From assembly GCF_043099315.1 (NCBI RefSeq), contig NZ_CP170746.1: 64,000 nt of DNA. The stretch is one strand, 5' to 3'. Source of the DNA: Chlorogloeopsis fritschii (GTDB lineage Bacteria > Cyanobacteriota > Cyanobacteriia > Cyanobacteriales > Nostocaceae). Shown one piece after another: positions 16,788 through 25,622 of this stretch. A program made the position numbers and the translations under genes. Position 1 is the stretch's first letter; the number at the start of each line of letters is the position of its first letter. The notes under the pieces are model-generated. The model made no database searches, had not been told where the DNA came from, and saw only the letters and a program-made list of their open reading frames with translations.

Positions 16788-18683
16788 ATGGCAGATACCA
16801 GATGTTCAATTGATGAATTAATTAGAAATAAAAATCCATTCGCTGGACATATTGTTGTTAGAGCGGCACAAATATGGGGTAAAAGTTTTCCTGATGTGCC
16901 TTCAATTAATTGTCACGCCTCCAATGCTGTGTTTGATGCAGTGGAGAAAGTCCGTAAAGGGCAGCGTGAAACTGTCAGCATTACAATTACTGCCGAAAAA
17001 GGATTAGGAAAAAGCCATATTATTAGTCGGATTCGTCATCGCTTGCAGGCAGAAAATAGTGCTTTATTTATATACATGAGCAAGTATGACAACTTAAATC
17101 AGATTCATTACCAATTTTTGCAAACTGTCACTGCCAGCCTCAGAGCATTCAGAATTCAAAATGTAATGCAATGGCAAGAAATAGCGGCAGCTTTACTTAA
17201 TGAAACTAGTAAATGGAACTACACTCCACAGCAATATATTAGTAGTATATACCCTAATTGGTTAAGTAGATATTCTACAAAAATCGTTGATAAATTAACA
17301 GAAGTTGTTATACAAGCAAAACCGGAAATTACAAATCCTTACTTAGTAAAAGCGATTTTATGGACACTATCTTCTGTCCACGCTAATTATGCAAACTACT
17401 GGTTATCCGGATTGGAACTAACCCCAGCACAAGCTGAAGTCATGGGATTACCAAATCCTAAAACAGAAGATAGAGAAGCTGAAGCATTAAAATTTGTTCG
17501 CCAAATTCTAGAATTAACTAGTGACTATAGAATTCCGGTTATTTGCTTTGACGAACTAGATATTGTAGATATGGCTGATAACGGTTTTACAGCACCACAG
17601 GTTGTTGCTAGTTTAGCAAAAGATTTATATAACAATCTCAAACGTGGTGTTTTATTGTTAGCAATGTATCCTGATACTTGGAATTACCAAATTAGGAGTT
17701 TGCCACAGGCTGAAGCAGTGATTGATAGATTAGTAAGTGAACAATCTGATAGACAGCCAATTGTACTGAAATATTTAAACTCTGATGATGTTGTTGCCGT
17801 TGTTAATCAATGGCTAAAAGAGTTTTATGAAGAAAATCAACAAACTCCAACACATTCTCTATACCCATTTAATGAAGATAAGCTTAGAGAACTTGGTAAA
17901 AGTAAACCTACTATTAGAGCACTTCTAAAGTGGTGTGCTGAAAATTTTGTTGTGTCTGAACTCAATGTATCTGGAAAACCTTCTAAAAAAGAAACACATT
18001 CTGTTGAGCCATACTTTCAGCAAGAATTAGCAAATGTAGAGGCTTCTATAGATGCACTGTTAGACGATGAGGTAGCAATTGCTAAAGCACTTCGGTTAGC
18101 ATTCAATAGCTTAATTGGAGAAACAGTAGAAAAAGTTTCCATTGAAGCTGTTGAAGAAGTTAAGGCTAGTTCAGCAGATCAAGGCTATATAGATTTTAAA
18201 ATAATTGGTAATAAAGGAAAAGTAAAAATAGGGGTAGATACCATACAGCAAACTGGCGGTAGGTATGTAGGAGCTGCTTTAAAACGTTTAATTGAGTATA
18301 AAAAGTTTGATATTACACGCGGTTGCTTAGTACGCTCAAAGCAAATAAATTCCGGTGCAGCAGTAGCAAAAGACTGTTTGAAAAAACTTCTGCAAGAAAA
18401 AGGAGGAGAGTGGGTAAAGTTGCAAAGTCAAGACATTAAACCTCTCTTAGCTATTTCTTTTGTTTATAACTGTGAGAGTTATGAACTCACGAAAGAAGAA
18501 GTCTTTGATTTTATCAAGCAAAACAAACTAGCAATTAATAACGCTCTAATTAGAGAAATTTTGAGCGATCCTTGTGGGCAAGAACCTGATAATTTAACTG
18601 ATGACGATTTGCCAATGAGAATTCCTCAAAGTCTTTCTGATTCCACTGATGACATTGACATAAACCTAGCTACGGTTTCCTGA
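16788..18683 (+). CDS. AAA/P-loop ATPase of an uncharacterised ATPase-nuclease cassette
   Basis: The 631-residue protein has a Walker A variant ITAEKGLGKSHI with the Lys at residue 75, and a Walker B VICFDELDIVD with D255-E256. The arrangement fits an AAA or STAND-like ATPase that hydrolyses ATP to drive a conformational change. The C-terminal ~150 residues contain YIDFKIIGNKGKVKIGVD, which looks like an alpha/beta domain and could be a degenerate nuclease or a DNA-binding fold; this is uncertain. The stop is one base before the ATG of the next gene, so the two are almost certainly co-translated. Not assigned to a named defence system. Confidence 0.82.
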   Translation: MADTRCSIDELIRNKNPFAGHIVVRAAQIWGKSFPDVPSINCHASNAVFDAVEKVRKGQRETVSITITAEKGLGKSHIISRIRHRLQAENSALFIYMSKYDNLNQIHYQFLQTVTASLRAFRIQNVMQWQEIAAALLNETSKWNYTPQQYISSIYPNWLSRYSTKIVDKLTEVVIQAKPEITNPYLVKAILWTLSSVHANYANYWLSGLELTPAQAEVMGLPNPKTEDREAEALKFVRQILELTSDYRIPVICFDELDIVDMADNGFTAPQVVASLAKDLYNNLKRGVLLLAMYPDTWNYQIRSLPQAEAVIDRLVSEQSDRQPIVLKYLNSDDVVAVVNQWLKEFYEENQQTPTHSLYPFNEDKLRELGKSKPTIRALLKWCAENFVVSELNVSGKPSKKETHSVEPYFQQELANVEASIDALLDDEVAIAKALRLAFNSLIGETVEKVSIEAVEEVKASSADQGYIDFKIIGNKGKVKIGVDTIQQTGGRYVGAALKRLIEYKKFDITRGCLVRSKQINSGAAVAKDCLKKLLQEKGGEWVKLQSQDIKPLLAISFVYNCESYELTKEEVFDFIKQNKLAINNALIREILSDPCGQEPDNLTDDDLPMRIPQSLSDSTDDIDINLATVS

Positions 18684-18684
18684 A

Positions 18685-20226
18685 ATGAGTCAGATGGTTT
18701 CCATTTCAACTGCACTATGTCTACCTGCTCCTGATATTGAAGCATTAGTACAAGGAAGAACAATTGCTGCTTTACCCAAGATGTTTATCCGCACTGGGCA
18801 GCAATTTGCTCTTTATCCCACAGACTCTTTAAATATTCCACTTTCAGTTGAGCAATACTACCGTTTAAGTTTCTTGCCTATTGCTAGCAGTGCGATCGCA
18901 AATTTAAATTCTCAAGGTATTTTGCTACAACCCAAGCAAATAAGCTTGTTACCAGATAAAGAACAGTTACAGCTTCCCCTGTTAACCTCTGAGACAGTTT
19001 CAATTCAAGCTTGGGCAAAGTGTGAATTATGCCAAATTATCAACAACGCTGAATCATTAACTACTTTATCATCGCTAACGATTTGGACACAAGAAGCTTT
19101 ACAGGAAGTACTTGCACAAAGACAAAATATCTTTTTAGCTTACCTACGAATTTATCAGTTGCCAAAAGCAGTTGATGTCTCAGTAACGAGAAATAGCCAG
19201 TTTGTTGCTTTACCACAGCCTTTAACTGTTTTAGAAGCAAACCCACTTTTAAGCGATCGCATCTTTGCTCAACGCAAACATCAACTAGAAACTTTACAAC
19301 CTCCACCCCATCCTGAATTAGAAGAATTGCAAAGTGCTTTAGCTTCCCTTGCGATTACTAATTCAGCTGCTAAACAATTAGAAGAGGATATTAAAGTATT
19401 TTTGGGTTGGAGTCATAAATCACTTATTCTAAAAGTAGATCCAGATTTAGCTTGGATAAATGAGATTGGAGAATTGGGCGATCGCAGTATAGAGTTAGAA
19501 GATAAAAAAAGCAATTATCAAGCTGGTACGGATTTTGAAAACATCACACGTCGTAGTCTGGAGTTTTTAGGATTCAAAGTTGAAGAGGCTTACAAAGGCG
19601 GTGCTGGAGGTTTAGATTTATTTTGTTCACAACCTTATCCTCTGGTTTGTGAGTGTAAAGCAGGTAAACTGATTCCTAGTCGTACTGTTGAAGAATTACT
19701 AAAGCTAGGTGGTATGCACTTAGGTAAAGTTCAATTCTTGAATTCAGCTAAGTTAGTAATTGGCCCTGGTCATCCATCTTCTGATACGTTGAAAGCATCT
19801 AAAGAATGGGAAGTTAGTATTATTAATGCTATGACTCTGCAAAAATTAGTGAAATTGAAGGCACAATATCCTGGTGCTATAAACTTATTTGAATTGAAAG
19901 AATATTTAGAATCTGGACAAATTGATTACAGACTCGATGAATATATTCAGAAAACAGAGAAAGAAATTGCTTTGCGAGCGTACCTTGTCCAGCTTGTGAA
20001 AAATTATTTGGAAAGCACAGGTTTAGAAAAAGCAGGAGTTGATGCGTTGCATGGTGCTTATTTTGGATCAAAGCCACCACAACCACTCAAGATAGAAGAA
20101 ATGCACGAAATTCTCATTGAACTTTCATCACCCTTAACAGGCTACTTAGGACGAATTAAAGGCAGTGATTGGAAGAGCGATCGCTTTTATTTCCTCCGTG
20201 ATTTACTAATAACTAATATCTCCTAA
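18685..20226 (+). CDS. DUF1802-type protein with PD-(D/E)XK (Mrr-like) nuclease domain
   Basis: The 513-residue protein has a DUF1802-like N-terminal region (about 1-240) and a restriction-endonuclease-like domain at about residues 275-400. Catalytic candidates are E285 in the FENITRRSLEFLGF helix, D311 in GGAGGLDLF, and E323-x-K325 in VCECKAG. This is the E...D...ExK order of Mrr-like nucleases. A VEELLKLGG helix follows. The gene is separated from the upstream ATPase by one base. Within the cassette it is the probable DNA-cutting effector. Sequence shows the nuclease motif; target and trigger are unknown. Confidence 0.82.
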   Translation: MSQMVSISTALCLPAPDIEALVQGRTIAALPKMFIRTGQQFALYPTDSLNIPLSVEQYYRLSFLPIASSAIANLNSQGILLQPKQISLLPDKEQLQLPLLTSETVSIQAWAKCELCQIINNAESLTTLSSLTIWTQEALQEVLAQRQNIFLAYLRIYQLPKAVDVSVTRNSQFVALPQPLTVLEANPLLSDRIFAQRKHQLETLQPPPHPELEELQSALASLAITNSAAKQLEEDIKVFLGWSHKSLILKVDPDLAWINEIGELGDRSIELEDKKSNYQAGTDFENITRRSLEFLGFKVEEAYKGGAGGLDLFCSQPYPLVCECKAGKLIPSRTVEELLKLGGMHLGKVQFLNSAKLVIGPGHPSSDTLKASKEWEVSIINAMTLQKLVKLKAQYPGAINLFELKEYLESGQIDYRLDEYIQKTEKEIALRAYLVQLVKNYLESTGLEKAGVDALHGAYFGSKPPQPLKIEEMHEILIELSSPLTGYLGRIKGSDWKSDRFYFLRDLLITNIS

Positions 20227-20227
20227 T

Positions 20228-21001
20228 TTACTCCTTAAAAACTTTGGGAACATTAGTATTTGTAGCTTGAAAATATTCCTGCTTTTCAAACCCAAAAGTA
20301 TTAGCTACCACCGAGTTGGGAAAACTTTGAATTTTTTGATTGTAAACTTGCACTGCTTGGTTATAGCGCATTCGCTCTACGGCGAGGCGATTTTCAGTAC
20401 CGGTTAACTCATACTGAAGATTGATAAACAATTGGCTAGATTGCAATTGGGGATTAGCAGCGGCATAATTGCGGAAGCGATCAATAGCTTGATTAATTTG
20501 TATAGTCGCGGCAGCTTTTTCATTGGGAGTGTCTGCTTGCAAATAAGCTTGACGCGATCGCTCCAATAAAGAAACTAATTCTTTTTCCTGTTTGGCATAA
20601 GCTTGGGTGACATTCACAAGGTTGGGAATTAAATCAGCACGGCGCTGGAGTTGATTTTCTACTTGTGCCCAAGCTGCTTCAACTCTGGAGTTACTGCTTT
20701 GGATGGAATTATAAGTCCAACCGATCCAAACAGCTAATGCAGTTACTATCCCTGCACCAATAATCAACAATCTTTGACGCAGATGCGCTAGCCGTTGTTG
20801 TTTTTCTTGCTGTTGTCGGTGTCTTGCCTCCACATCTCGGATGGCTTGCTCAATAAACTCGGCAGGAATATCTACTTCTTTTCCTGCGGCTACCAATTCA
20901 GAAGGCGAGTAACTTTGGGTGCGATCGGCATAGTAGCGCGAGGCTAACTCTAGCACCTCTGGGGCAATATCTTCGGGAATTCTCTTTTCTGGATTATTCA
21001 T
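20228..21001 (-). CDS. LemA family protein
   Basis: The 257-residue protein has a membrane segment near residues 80-100 (LLIIGAGIVTALAVWIGWTY) followed by the LemA coiled region: AWAQVENQLQRRADLIPNLV, then a helical stretch and a C-terminal NPQLQSSQLFINLQYELTGTENRLAVERMRYN core. This is the conserved LemA signature. LemA proteins are membrane-anchored helical proteins of unclear function. The ATG at 21001 is used; a TTG five codons upstream would overlap the TPM gene. It lies directly downstream of that gene on the same strand, a pairing frequent in bacteria. Confidence 0.92.
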   Translation of the reverse strand: MNNPEKRIPEDIAPEVLELASRYYADRTQSYSPSELVAAGKEVDIPAEFIEQAIRDVEARHRQQQEKQQRLAHLRQRLLIIGAGIVTALAVWIGWTYNSIQSSNSRVEAAWAQVENQLQRRADLIPNLVNVTQAYAKQEKELVSLLERSRQAYLQADTPNEKAAATIQINQAIDRFRNYAAANPQLQSSQLFINLQYELTGTENRLAVERMRYNQAVQVYNQKIQSFPNSVVANTFGFEKQEYFQATNTNVPKVFKE

Positions 21002-21009
21002 AGCATTAC

Positions 21010-22233
21010 TTACCAACTACCGCCAGCACCACCACCACCGCTACTGCCACCGCCAAAGCTACCACCACCGCCCCCACTAAAGCCACCGCCACTATAGCCG
21101 CCCCAGGTACTGGGAGGAGGAGGCGGAGGAGGCGGGGGCAGGCGAGGAATTATTTCTTCTTTTTGATGGTGATAAGCACAACTATGACACTCATCAGTAA
21201 TTAGTCGTCTTCCAGAATTGTACTGTGTAGCTGGTCTAACAATCTGCTCGGTGCGGGTAACAGTTAATTCTTGGCAGTGAGGACATTTCTTGAACCGAGA
21301 TGAATGAGACTCTTGAGCAACAATGTGGAAACCACTACCAGTTAGCTTATGGCTGCAATTAGGACATCTCCAACCCTCAAATCTGACACTACCTAATTTT
21401 TGTGCTATTTTTTCTGGTTTGCTCAGATGTGATTCGAGTGTGGTTGCGTCTACTTTTTCCATCGGCTGTTGGCAATTAGCACAGACAAAAGTATAATTGC
21501 CGTCGAGTTTGCGACTACGCCCTTCGGGGGCAATCAAGATTTTTTGAGGGCGTCGTCTGAGAAAAGCCGCACTTGTGATCGCTAATACTAAGATTCCACC
21601 TCCAGCTACAAATCCCCATAAAATAGGGGGATCTGTCGTTGTATCTACATTAGTTGAGCTATTTTCACGATTTGGATCTGTTGGTTGGTTTGCAGACGAT
21701 GAGCGATCGCCCTCTAAAATAAGTACCAGTGCTTTTGTTCCTGCCAGCGTACCACCTTCAAAGTCTCCTTTTTTGAAGCGGGGAATGATTTGGGTATCGA
21801 TAATATTGCCCACTTTCGCATCGGGCAAAATCGCTTCAACACCGTAACCAGTCTCAATTTCGACACGGCGATCGCCCACTGAAATCAAGAGTAAGACGCC
21901 GTTATCTTGTCCTTTTTTGCCAATTCTCCAATCATTAAACAATTCGGTGGCAAATTTTTTGACAGAAGCACTAGGAGTTGTTTGTGGCACAGTTACCACG
22001 GCTATTTCCGTGCCGTTTTTTGCTTCCAACTGAGATATTATCTGGTTGATCTGGGCTTCTGTCTGTTGGCTGAGGATACCTGCCATATCACTTACCCAAC
22101 CGCCGTCTTGCTGCCGGGGATTGGGAACTTCTTGAACAGACACAGCCAGACTAGAAAGGGGAGAAAAAAATATGGCAGAGGAAAATAAACTTACCAAAAA
22201 AAAGCGTTTTGGTTTTAGTACATTACATTTCAT
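21010..22233 (-). CDS. TPM-domain protein with zinc-ribbon-like cysteines and Gly-rich tail
   Basis: The 407-residue protein begins with a signal peptide (FFLVSLFSSAIFFSPLSSLA). The TPM domain follows: GGWVSDMAGILS, NGTEIAVVTV, KKGQDNGVLLLISVGDRRV and ETGYGVEAILPD. A transmembrane segment (ILWGFVAGGGILVLAITSAAF) precedes four CxxC pairs (CANC, CPNC, CPHC, CHSC) that look like zinc ribbons. The tail is glycine-rich and ends GGSW. TPM proteins are membrane-associated, linked to photosystem II repair in plants (TLP18.3) and to general membrane maintenance; the role here is inferred. The ATG at 22233 has GGAGG upstream. LemA gene follows at once. Confidence 0.9.
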   Translation of the reverse strand: MKCNVLKPKRFFLVSLFSSAIFFSPLSSLAVSVQEVPNPRQQDGGWVSDMAGILSQQTEAQINQIISQLEAKNGTEIAVVTVPQTTPSASVKKFATELFNDWRIGKKGQDNGVLLLISVGDRRVEIETGYGVEAILPDAKVGNIIDTQIIPRFKKGDFEGGTLAGTKALVLILEGDRSSSANQPTDPNRENSSTNVDTTTDPPILWGFVAGGGILVLAITSAAFLRRRPQKILIAPEGRSRKLDGNYTFVCANCQQPMEKVDATTLESHLSKPEKIAQKLGSVRFEGWRCPNCSHKLTGSGFHIVAQESHSSRFKKCPHCQELTVTRTEQIVRPATQYNSGRRLITDECHSCAYHHQKEEIIPRLPPPPPPPPPSTWGGYSGGGFSGGGGGSFGGGSSGGGGAGGSW

Positions 22234-22672
22234 TACTTTAGCCTCCAGCCGATTACTTTCTGGAGTGCATTTTGAGTGCGATCGGCTTGGTTTTGTGGGT
22301 TTGTCTCCTGAGAACTGCTTGATGAACACAGCCAACTTCAATCCTCAATATTTGACTACTCAATCACAAAGGTTGTTTCAATATAAGCTTGATATTGTGT
22401 TGAATCTGTTGTGTTTTGCCATTTCGTGAATCAATGTGTACGCGATGCCAATTTAATTTTGCCAGCACCTTTACAAGCCACAATCATTTTTAAGCATAAC
22501 TTATTAACGATGCATACTTGTGAAGGTGAGTTGATTTAGAATCTAACAAGCTTTATTAAAATTTCTGTGTTAAGGTTAGGCTATCGAGAATTATTTTCGG
22601 CTATGTGATTGACCTTGCAAACACCTTCCGAATCTAAATCTCTACATCCTAATTGGATTTGGGAGATGTTTT

Positions 22673-22942
22673 ATGTCAATCTATGTCGGTAATATATCCA
22701 ATCAAGTTGAAGAAGCTGACCTCAAACAGGTGTTTTCAGAATATGGATCGGTTAAAAGAGTGCGAGTACCTGTGAACCGGGAAACTGGTGAAAAGAGAGG
22801 ATTCGCTTTTGTAGAAATGGGAACAGATGCTGAAGAAGCAGCAGCAATTGAAGGGCTGTTAGGTATTGAATGGATGGGGCGTAGCCTCAAAGTTAATAAA
22901 GCTATTACCAGAGTAGACAAAGATTCGTCATGCCGTTTTTAA
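22673..22942 (+). CDS. RRM RNA-binding protein (cyanobacterial Rbp type)
   Basis: The 89-residue protein is a single RNA-recognition motif. RNP2 is IYVGNI at residues 3-8, and RNP1 is KRGFAFVEM around residues 41-49. The aromatic residues used to stack on RNA bases are present. Cyanobacterial Rbp proteins are often cold-induced and have a short Gly-rich tail; this one lacks the tail and ends in DSSCRF. A long AT-rich leader (from about 22440) lies upstream and may carry the cold-responsive untranslated region, but no element is recognised. ATG context is ordinary. Neighbours do not suggest an operon. Confidence 0.93.
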   Translation: MSIYVGNISNQVEEADLKQVFSEYGSVKRVRVPVNRETGEKRGFAFVEMGTDAEEAAAIEGLLGIEWMGRSLKVNKAITRVDKDSSCRF

Positions 22943-23226
22943 TGTGCCTATAGCGTTGGCAGCACTTAATATTCTGTTGAGTGTGTGCCACGCTTTCCTC
23001 CTACTGAAAAAATCTCACTCTTATAATCGTACTGTAAAGAACTGACAGCTTCAGAGCAATTCACAACTTTGGGTGACTCCAATGCTTAATACACAATTAG
23101 TGTATGAGGGGGTTATGGATTTACCTAAGAATTTAAATGTTTTTTCGAGCGATCGCCTCTTATATAATCCCCATTCATAACAAGTTGTACTTTATTTAAC
23201 GGGTTGCATATTCCCGTGAGGTTTAT

Positions 23227-23484
23227 ATGAATCGTGAAATTCCTACAGTTGTCTCACCCAACTTTGCTCGTTTTGTAGCTTCAGAACTAGAGCCAAATTC
23301 ATTAAGCAAAAAAGACATAATTAAATGCTTGAAAGCTTTGGGAATGAAAAATCCAGAGATTTTAAACCTGAAGTGGAAAGAAGAATTGTGGAAATTACTG
23401 CAAACAGCCGCTAAATTGCCACCGCTATCTTTAGTTAAACCTGCAACCTCTAAATACCAATTGAAAGTTCACGCTCAGAACTGA
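23227..23484 (+). CDS. Hypothetical protein, 85 residues
   Basis: The protein begins MNREIPTVVSPNFARFVASE and is helical, with lysine- and leucine-rich segments and no transmembrane stretch. I do not recognise the family. A GTGAGGTTTAT leader lies just upstream of the ATG, and the frame is intact. It sits between the RRM gene and a truncated TPM paralogue and faces the latter. Confidence 0.5.
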   Translation: MNREIPTVVSPNFARFVASELEPNSLSKKDIIKCLKALGMKNPEILNLKWKEELWKLLQTAAKLPPLSLVKPATSKYQLKVHAQN

Positions 23485-23537
23485 ACTCTAAACTTAATTG
23501 CAAGCCAAAAAGTTGACAGGATAGGTTTCTTTCAACG

Positions 23538-24053
23538 CTACTGAGGTTCAATAGTTTTTCCCGCCAGGGTGCCGCCTTCAAAATCTTTTTGTTTGAAGCG
23601 GGGAATAATTTGGGTATTGATAATGTTACCTACTTTTGCATCTGGCAAAATTGCTTCTACACCATAACCAGTCTCAATCTCTACGCGGCGATCGCCTACT
23701 GAAATCAAGAATAAGATGCCGTTATCTTGTCCTTTTTTGCCAATTCCCCAATAATTGAATAACTCAGTTGCAAATTTTTTTGGGGATGCAGCAGGGGCAG
23801 TTTCTGGCACAGTCACCACTGCCATTTCCGTGCCATTTTTGGCTTCTAACTGAGATATTATCTGGTTGATTTGGGTTTCTGTTTTATCGCTAAGGATATC
23901 TGCCATATCAGTTACCCAACCACCATACTCATTGCGCGGGTTCGGAACTTCTTGAACAGTCACAGCCAAGCTAGAAAGGGGAGAAATAAATATAACAGAG
24001 GCAAATAAACTTACCAAAAAAATACGTTTTGATTTTAGGAAATTAAATTTCAT
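23538..24053 (-). pseudogene. Truncated second TPM-domain gene
   Basis: This copy starts like the complete TPM gene at 21010-22233: a signal peptide (IFLVSLFASVIFISPLSSLA), then PNPRNEYGGWVTDMADIL and KGQDNGILFLISVGDRRV. It ends after the TPM core with GGTLAGKTIEPQ and a stop, lacking the membrane segment, CxxC ribbons and Gly-rich tail. It has its own GGAGG eight bases before the ATG. It could still make a secreted TPM domain, but is most simply a partial duplicate about 1.3 kb from its parent. Confidence 0.75.
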
Positions 24054-24100
24054 TGTTTTCACCTCCAGCAGTCAAATTTCTGGAGTGTGTTTAAGCTTTG

Positions 24101-24435
24101 TAGGGTGGGCACTGTCTAATTTTCCTTAAACCCTTTTTTACGTTGGAGCAGTGCCTACTTTCCAGTTTTAGGACTTAGGCAGCAGTAAGGAAAAACAAAC
24201 CACAAAGAACACAAAGAACACAAAGCAATTTTTGTAGGGTGGGCACTGTCTAATTTTCCTTAAACCCTTTTTTACGTTGGGGCAGTGCCTACTTTCCAGT
24301 TTTAGGACTTAGGCAGCAGTAAGGAAAAACAAACCACAAAGAACACAAAGAACACAAAGCAATTTTTGTAGGGTGGGCAGTGTCTAATTTTTCTTAAACC
24401 CTTTTTTTACGTTGGAGCAGTGCCTACATTACAGT
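24101..24435. repeat. Three tandem copies of a 134-bp repeat
   Basis: Copies start at 24101, 24235 and 24369; the third is partial. Each opens with a REP-type palindrome (GTAGGGTGGGCACTG to CAGTGCCTAC) and the first two end in CACAAAGAACACAAAG. The first two copies are almost identical. Confidence 0.85.
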
Positions 24436-24711
24436 TATCTCTGAAAGCTTTTTATCTACTAAATAATTCCTTAATTATTTGACTAAAGAATCACAGAGGC
24501 TGTTTCAATATCCCTCTAATTCTATTATCTAATTTTTAGAGATAAATAGTAAGTAAAATAATTATTTTTGAACAAATTTAATGAATTGAAGAAGAAGTCA
24601 GAATTTATTCTGGCTCCTGGCTTCTGTCTTCTAACTTCAAATGCGATCGCTCCACTCTAGGTGTAAGCTAATTGTCTAATAAGTTTAGGCGTAATGTAAG
24701 CGGAGTAAAAT

Positions 24712-25446
24712 ATGGTAGCCTATTATGACTCCATAGCCCAGCAGTATAAAAAATCCAAAGAATTGCCGTTTCGCCTACATATTGAGGCATATACATATTT
24801 TAATTTACTTGGTGATTTGACTGAAAAGACAGTCCTAGACTTGGCTTGCGGAGAAGGATTCTACACTAGACAATTCAAACGAAACGGTGCTGCACGGGTA
24901 GTAGGGGTAGAAATTTCTGAAAAAATGCTTGAACTGGCAATACAGGAAGAAGCCAGAGAACCGCAAGACATTGAATATATACTTGGTAATGTACTTGAAC
25001 TTGGTAAGATTGGTAGCTTTGATTTGGTGGTAGCTTCCTATCTACTGAATTATTGCCAAACAAAAGAACAACTGCTCAAAGTTTGCCAGAACATATTTAC
25101 CAACTTGAAGCCGGGGGGACGTTTTGTAACTATTAACAATAATGGCGAACAACCACCTGCATCCTATCTCTTCACGGAAAAGTATGGATTTATCAAAAGC
25201 ATAGACGAATTACTTCAGGAAGGTACGCCCATAAAATACACAGTTTATGCTGATGAGCAGAAATTCAGCTTTGATAACTATTACCTCAGCACAGCCATCC
25301 ATGAATGGGCATTCCGAAGTGCAGGTTTCAAAGAGGTTCGCTGGCAAAAACCGAAAGTTTCTCCTGAAGGGGTAGAGGAATTTGGGCAAGAGTTTTGGCA
25401 GGATTTTCTGGAATATGCACCTATCCTTGCTATTGAATGTCGGTGA
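24712..25446 (+). CDS. Class I SAM-dependent methyltransferase
   Basis: The 244-residue protein has the class I methyltransferase core: motif I VLDLACGEGFYTRQF (about residues 42-56), the acidic VVGVEISEKMLELA after it, and the post-motif DLVVASYLLNYC. A typical KPGGRFVTINNN strand follows. It should transfer a methyl group from S-adenosylmethionine; the acceptor is not evident. GTAAGCGGAG lies ahead of the ATG. It is followed by repeats and an ABC exporter on the same strand, but separated by about 175 bases. Confidence 0.9.
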   Translation: MVAYYDSIAQQYKKSKELPFRLHIEAYTYFNLLGDLTEKTVLDLACGEGFYTRQFKRNGAARVVGVEISEKMLELAIQEEAREPQDIEYILGNVLELGKIGSFDLVVASYLLNYCQTKEQLLKVCQNIFTNLKPGGRFVTINNNGEQPPASYLFTEKYGFIKSIDELLQEGTPIKYTVYADEQKFSFDNYYLSTAIHEWAFRSAGFKEVRWQKPKVSPEGVEEFGQEFWQDFLEYAPILAIECR

Positions 25447-25469
25447 TTTTCTGCCACACAAATTTTGGT

Positions 25470-25497
25470 GTAGAGACGCGACACATCGCGTCTCTAC
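25470..25497. repeat. Perfect hairpin of the GAGACGCGA class
   Basis: GTAGAGACGCGA and TCGCGTCTCTAC pair perfectly around a 4-base loop. The same arms bound the in-frame insertion in metH at 7550-7618. Confidence 0.8.
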
Positions 25498-25517
25498 TCA
25501 GAGAACAGATTTTTGTC

Positions 25518-25582
25518 AGGTGGGCATTGCTTAGATTTGGCTCAAAATCTTATTTTGACGTTACGGGCAATGCCCACCCTAC
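25518..25582. repeat. REP-type palindrome (GTGGGCATTGC class)
   Basis: AGGTGGGCATTGC at the left is complemented by GGGCAATGCCCACC at the right. It belongs to the family flanking the RAYT gene near 62.3-63.0 kb. Confidence 0.8.
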
Positions 25583-25622
25583 GGTTCGGCAATTAAGGGT
25601 GATTTACGTTATACAAATAGTA

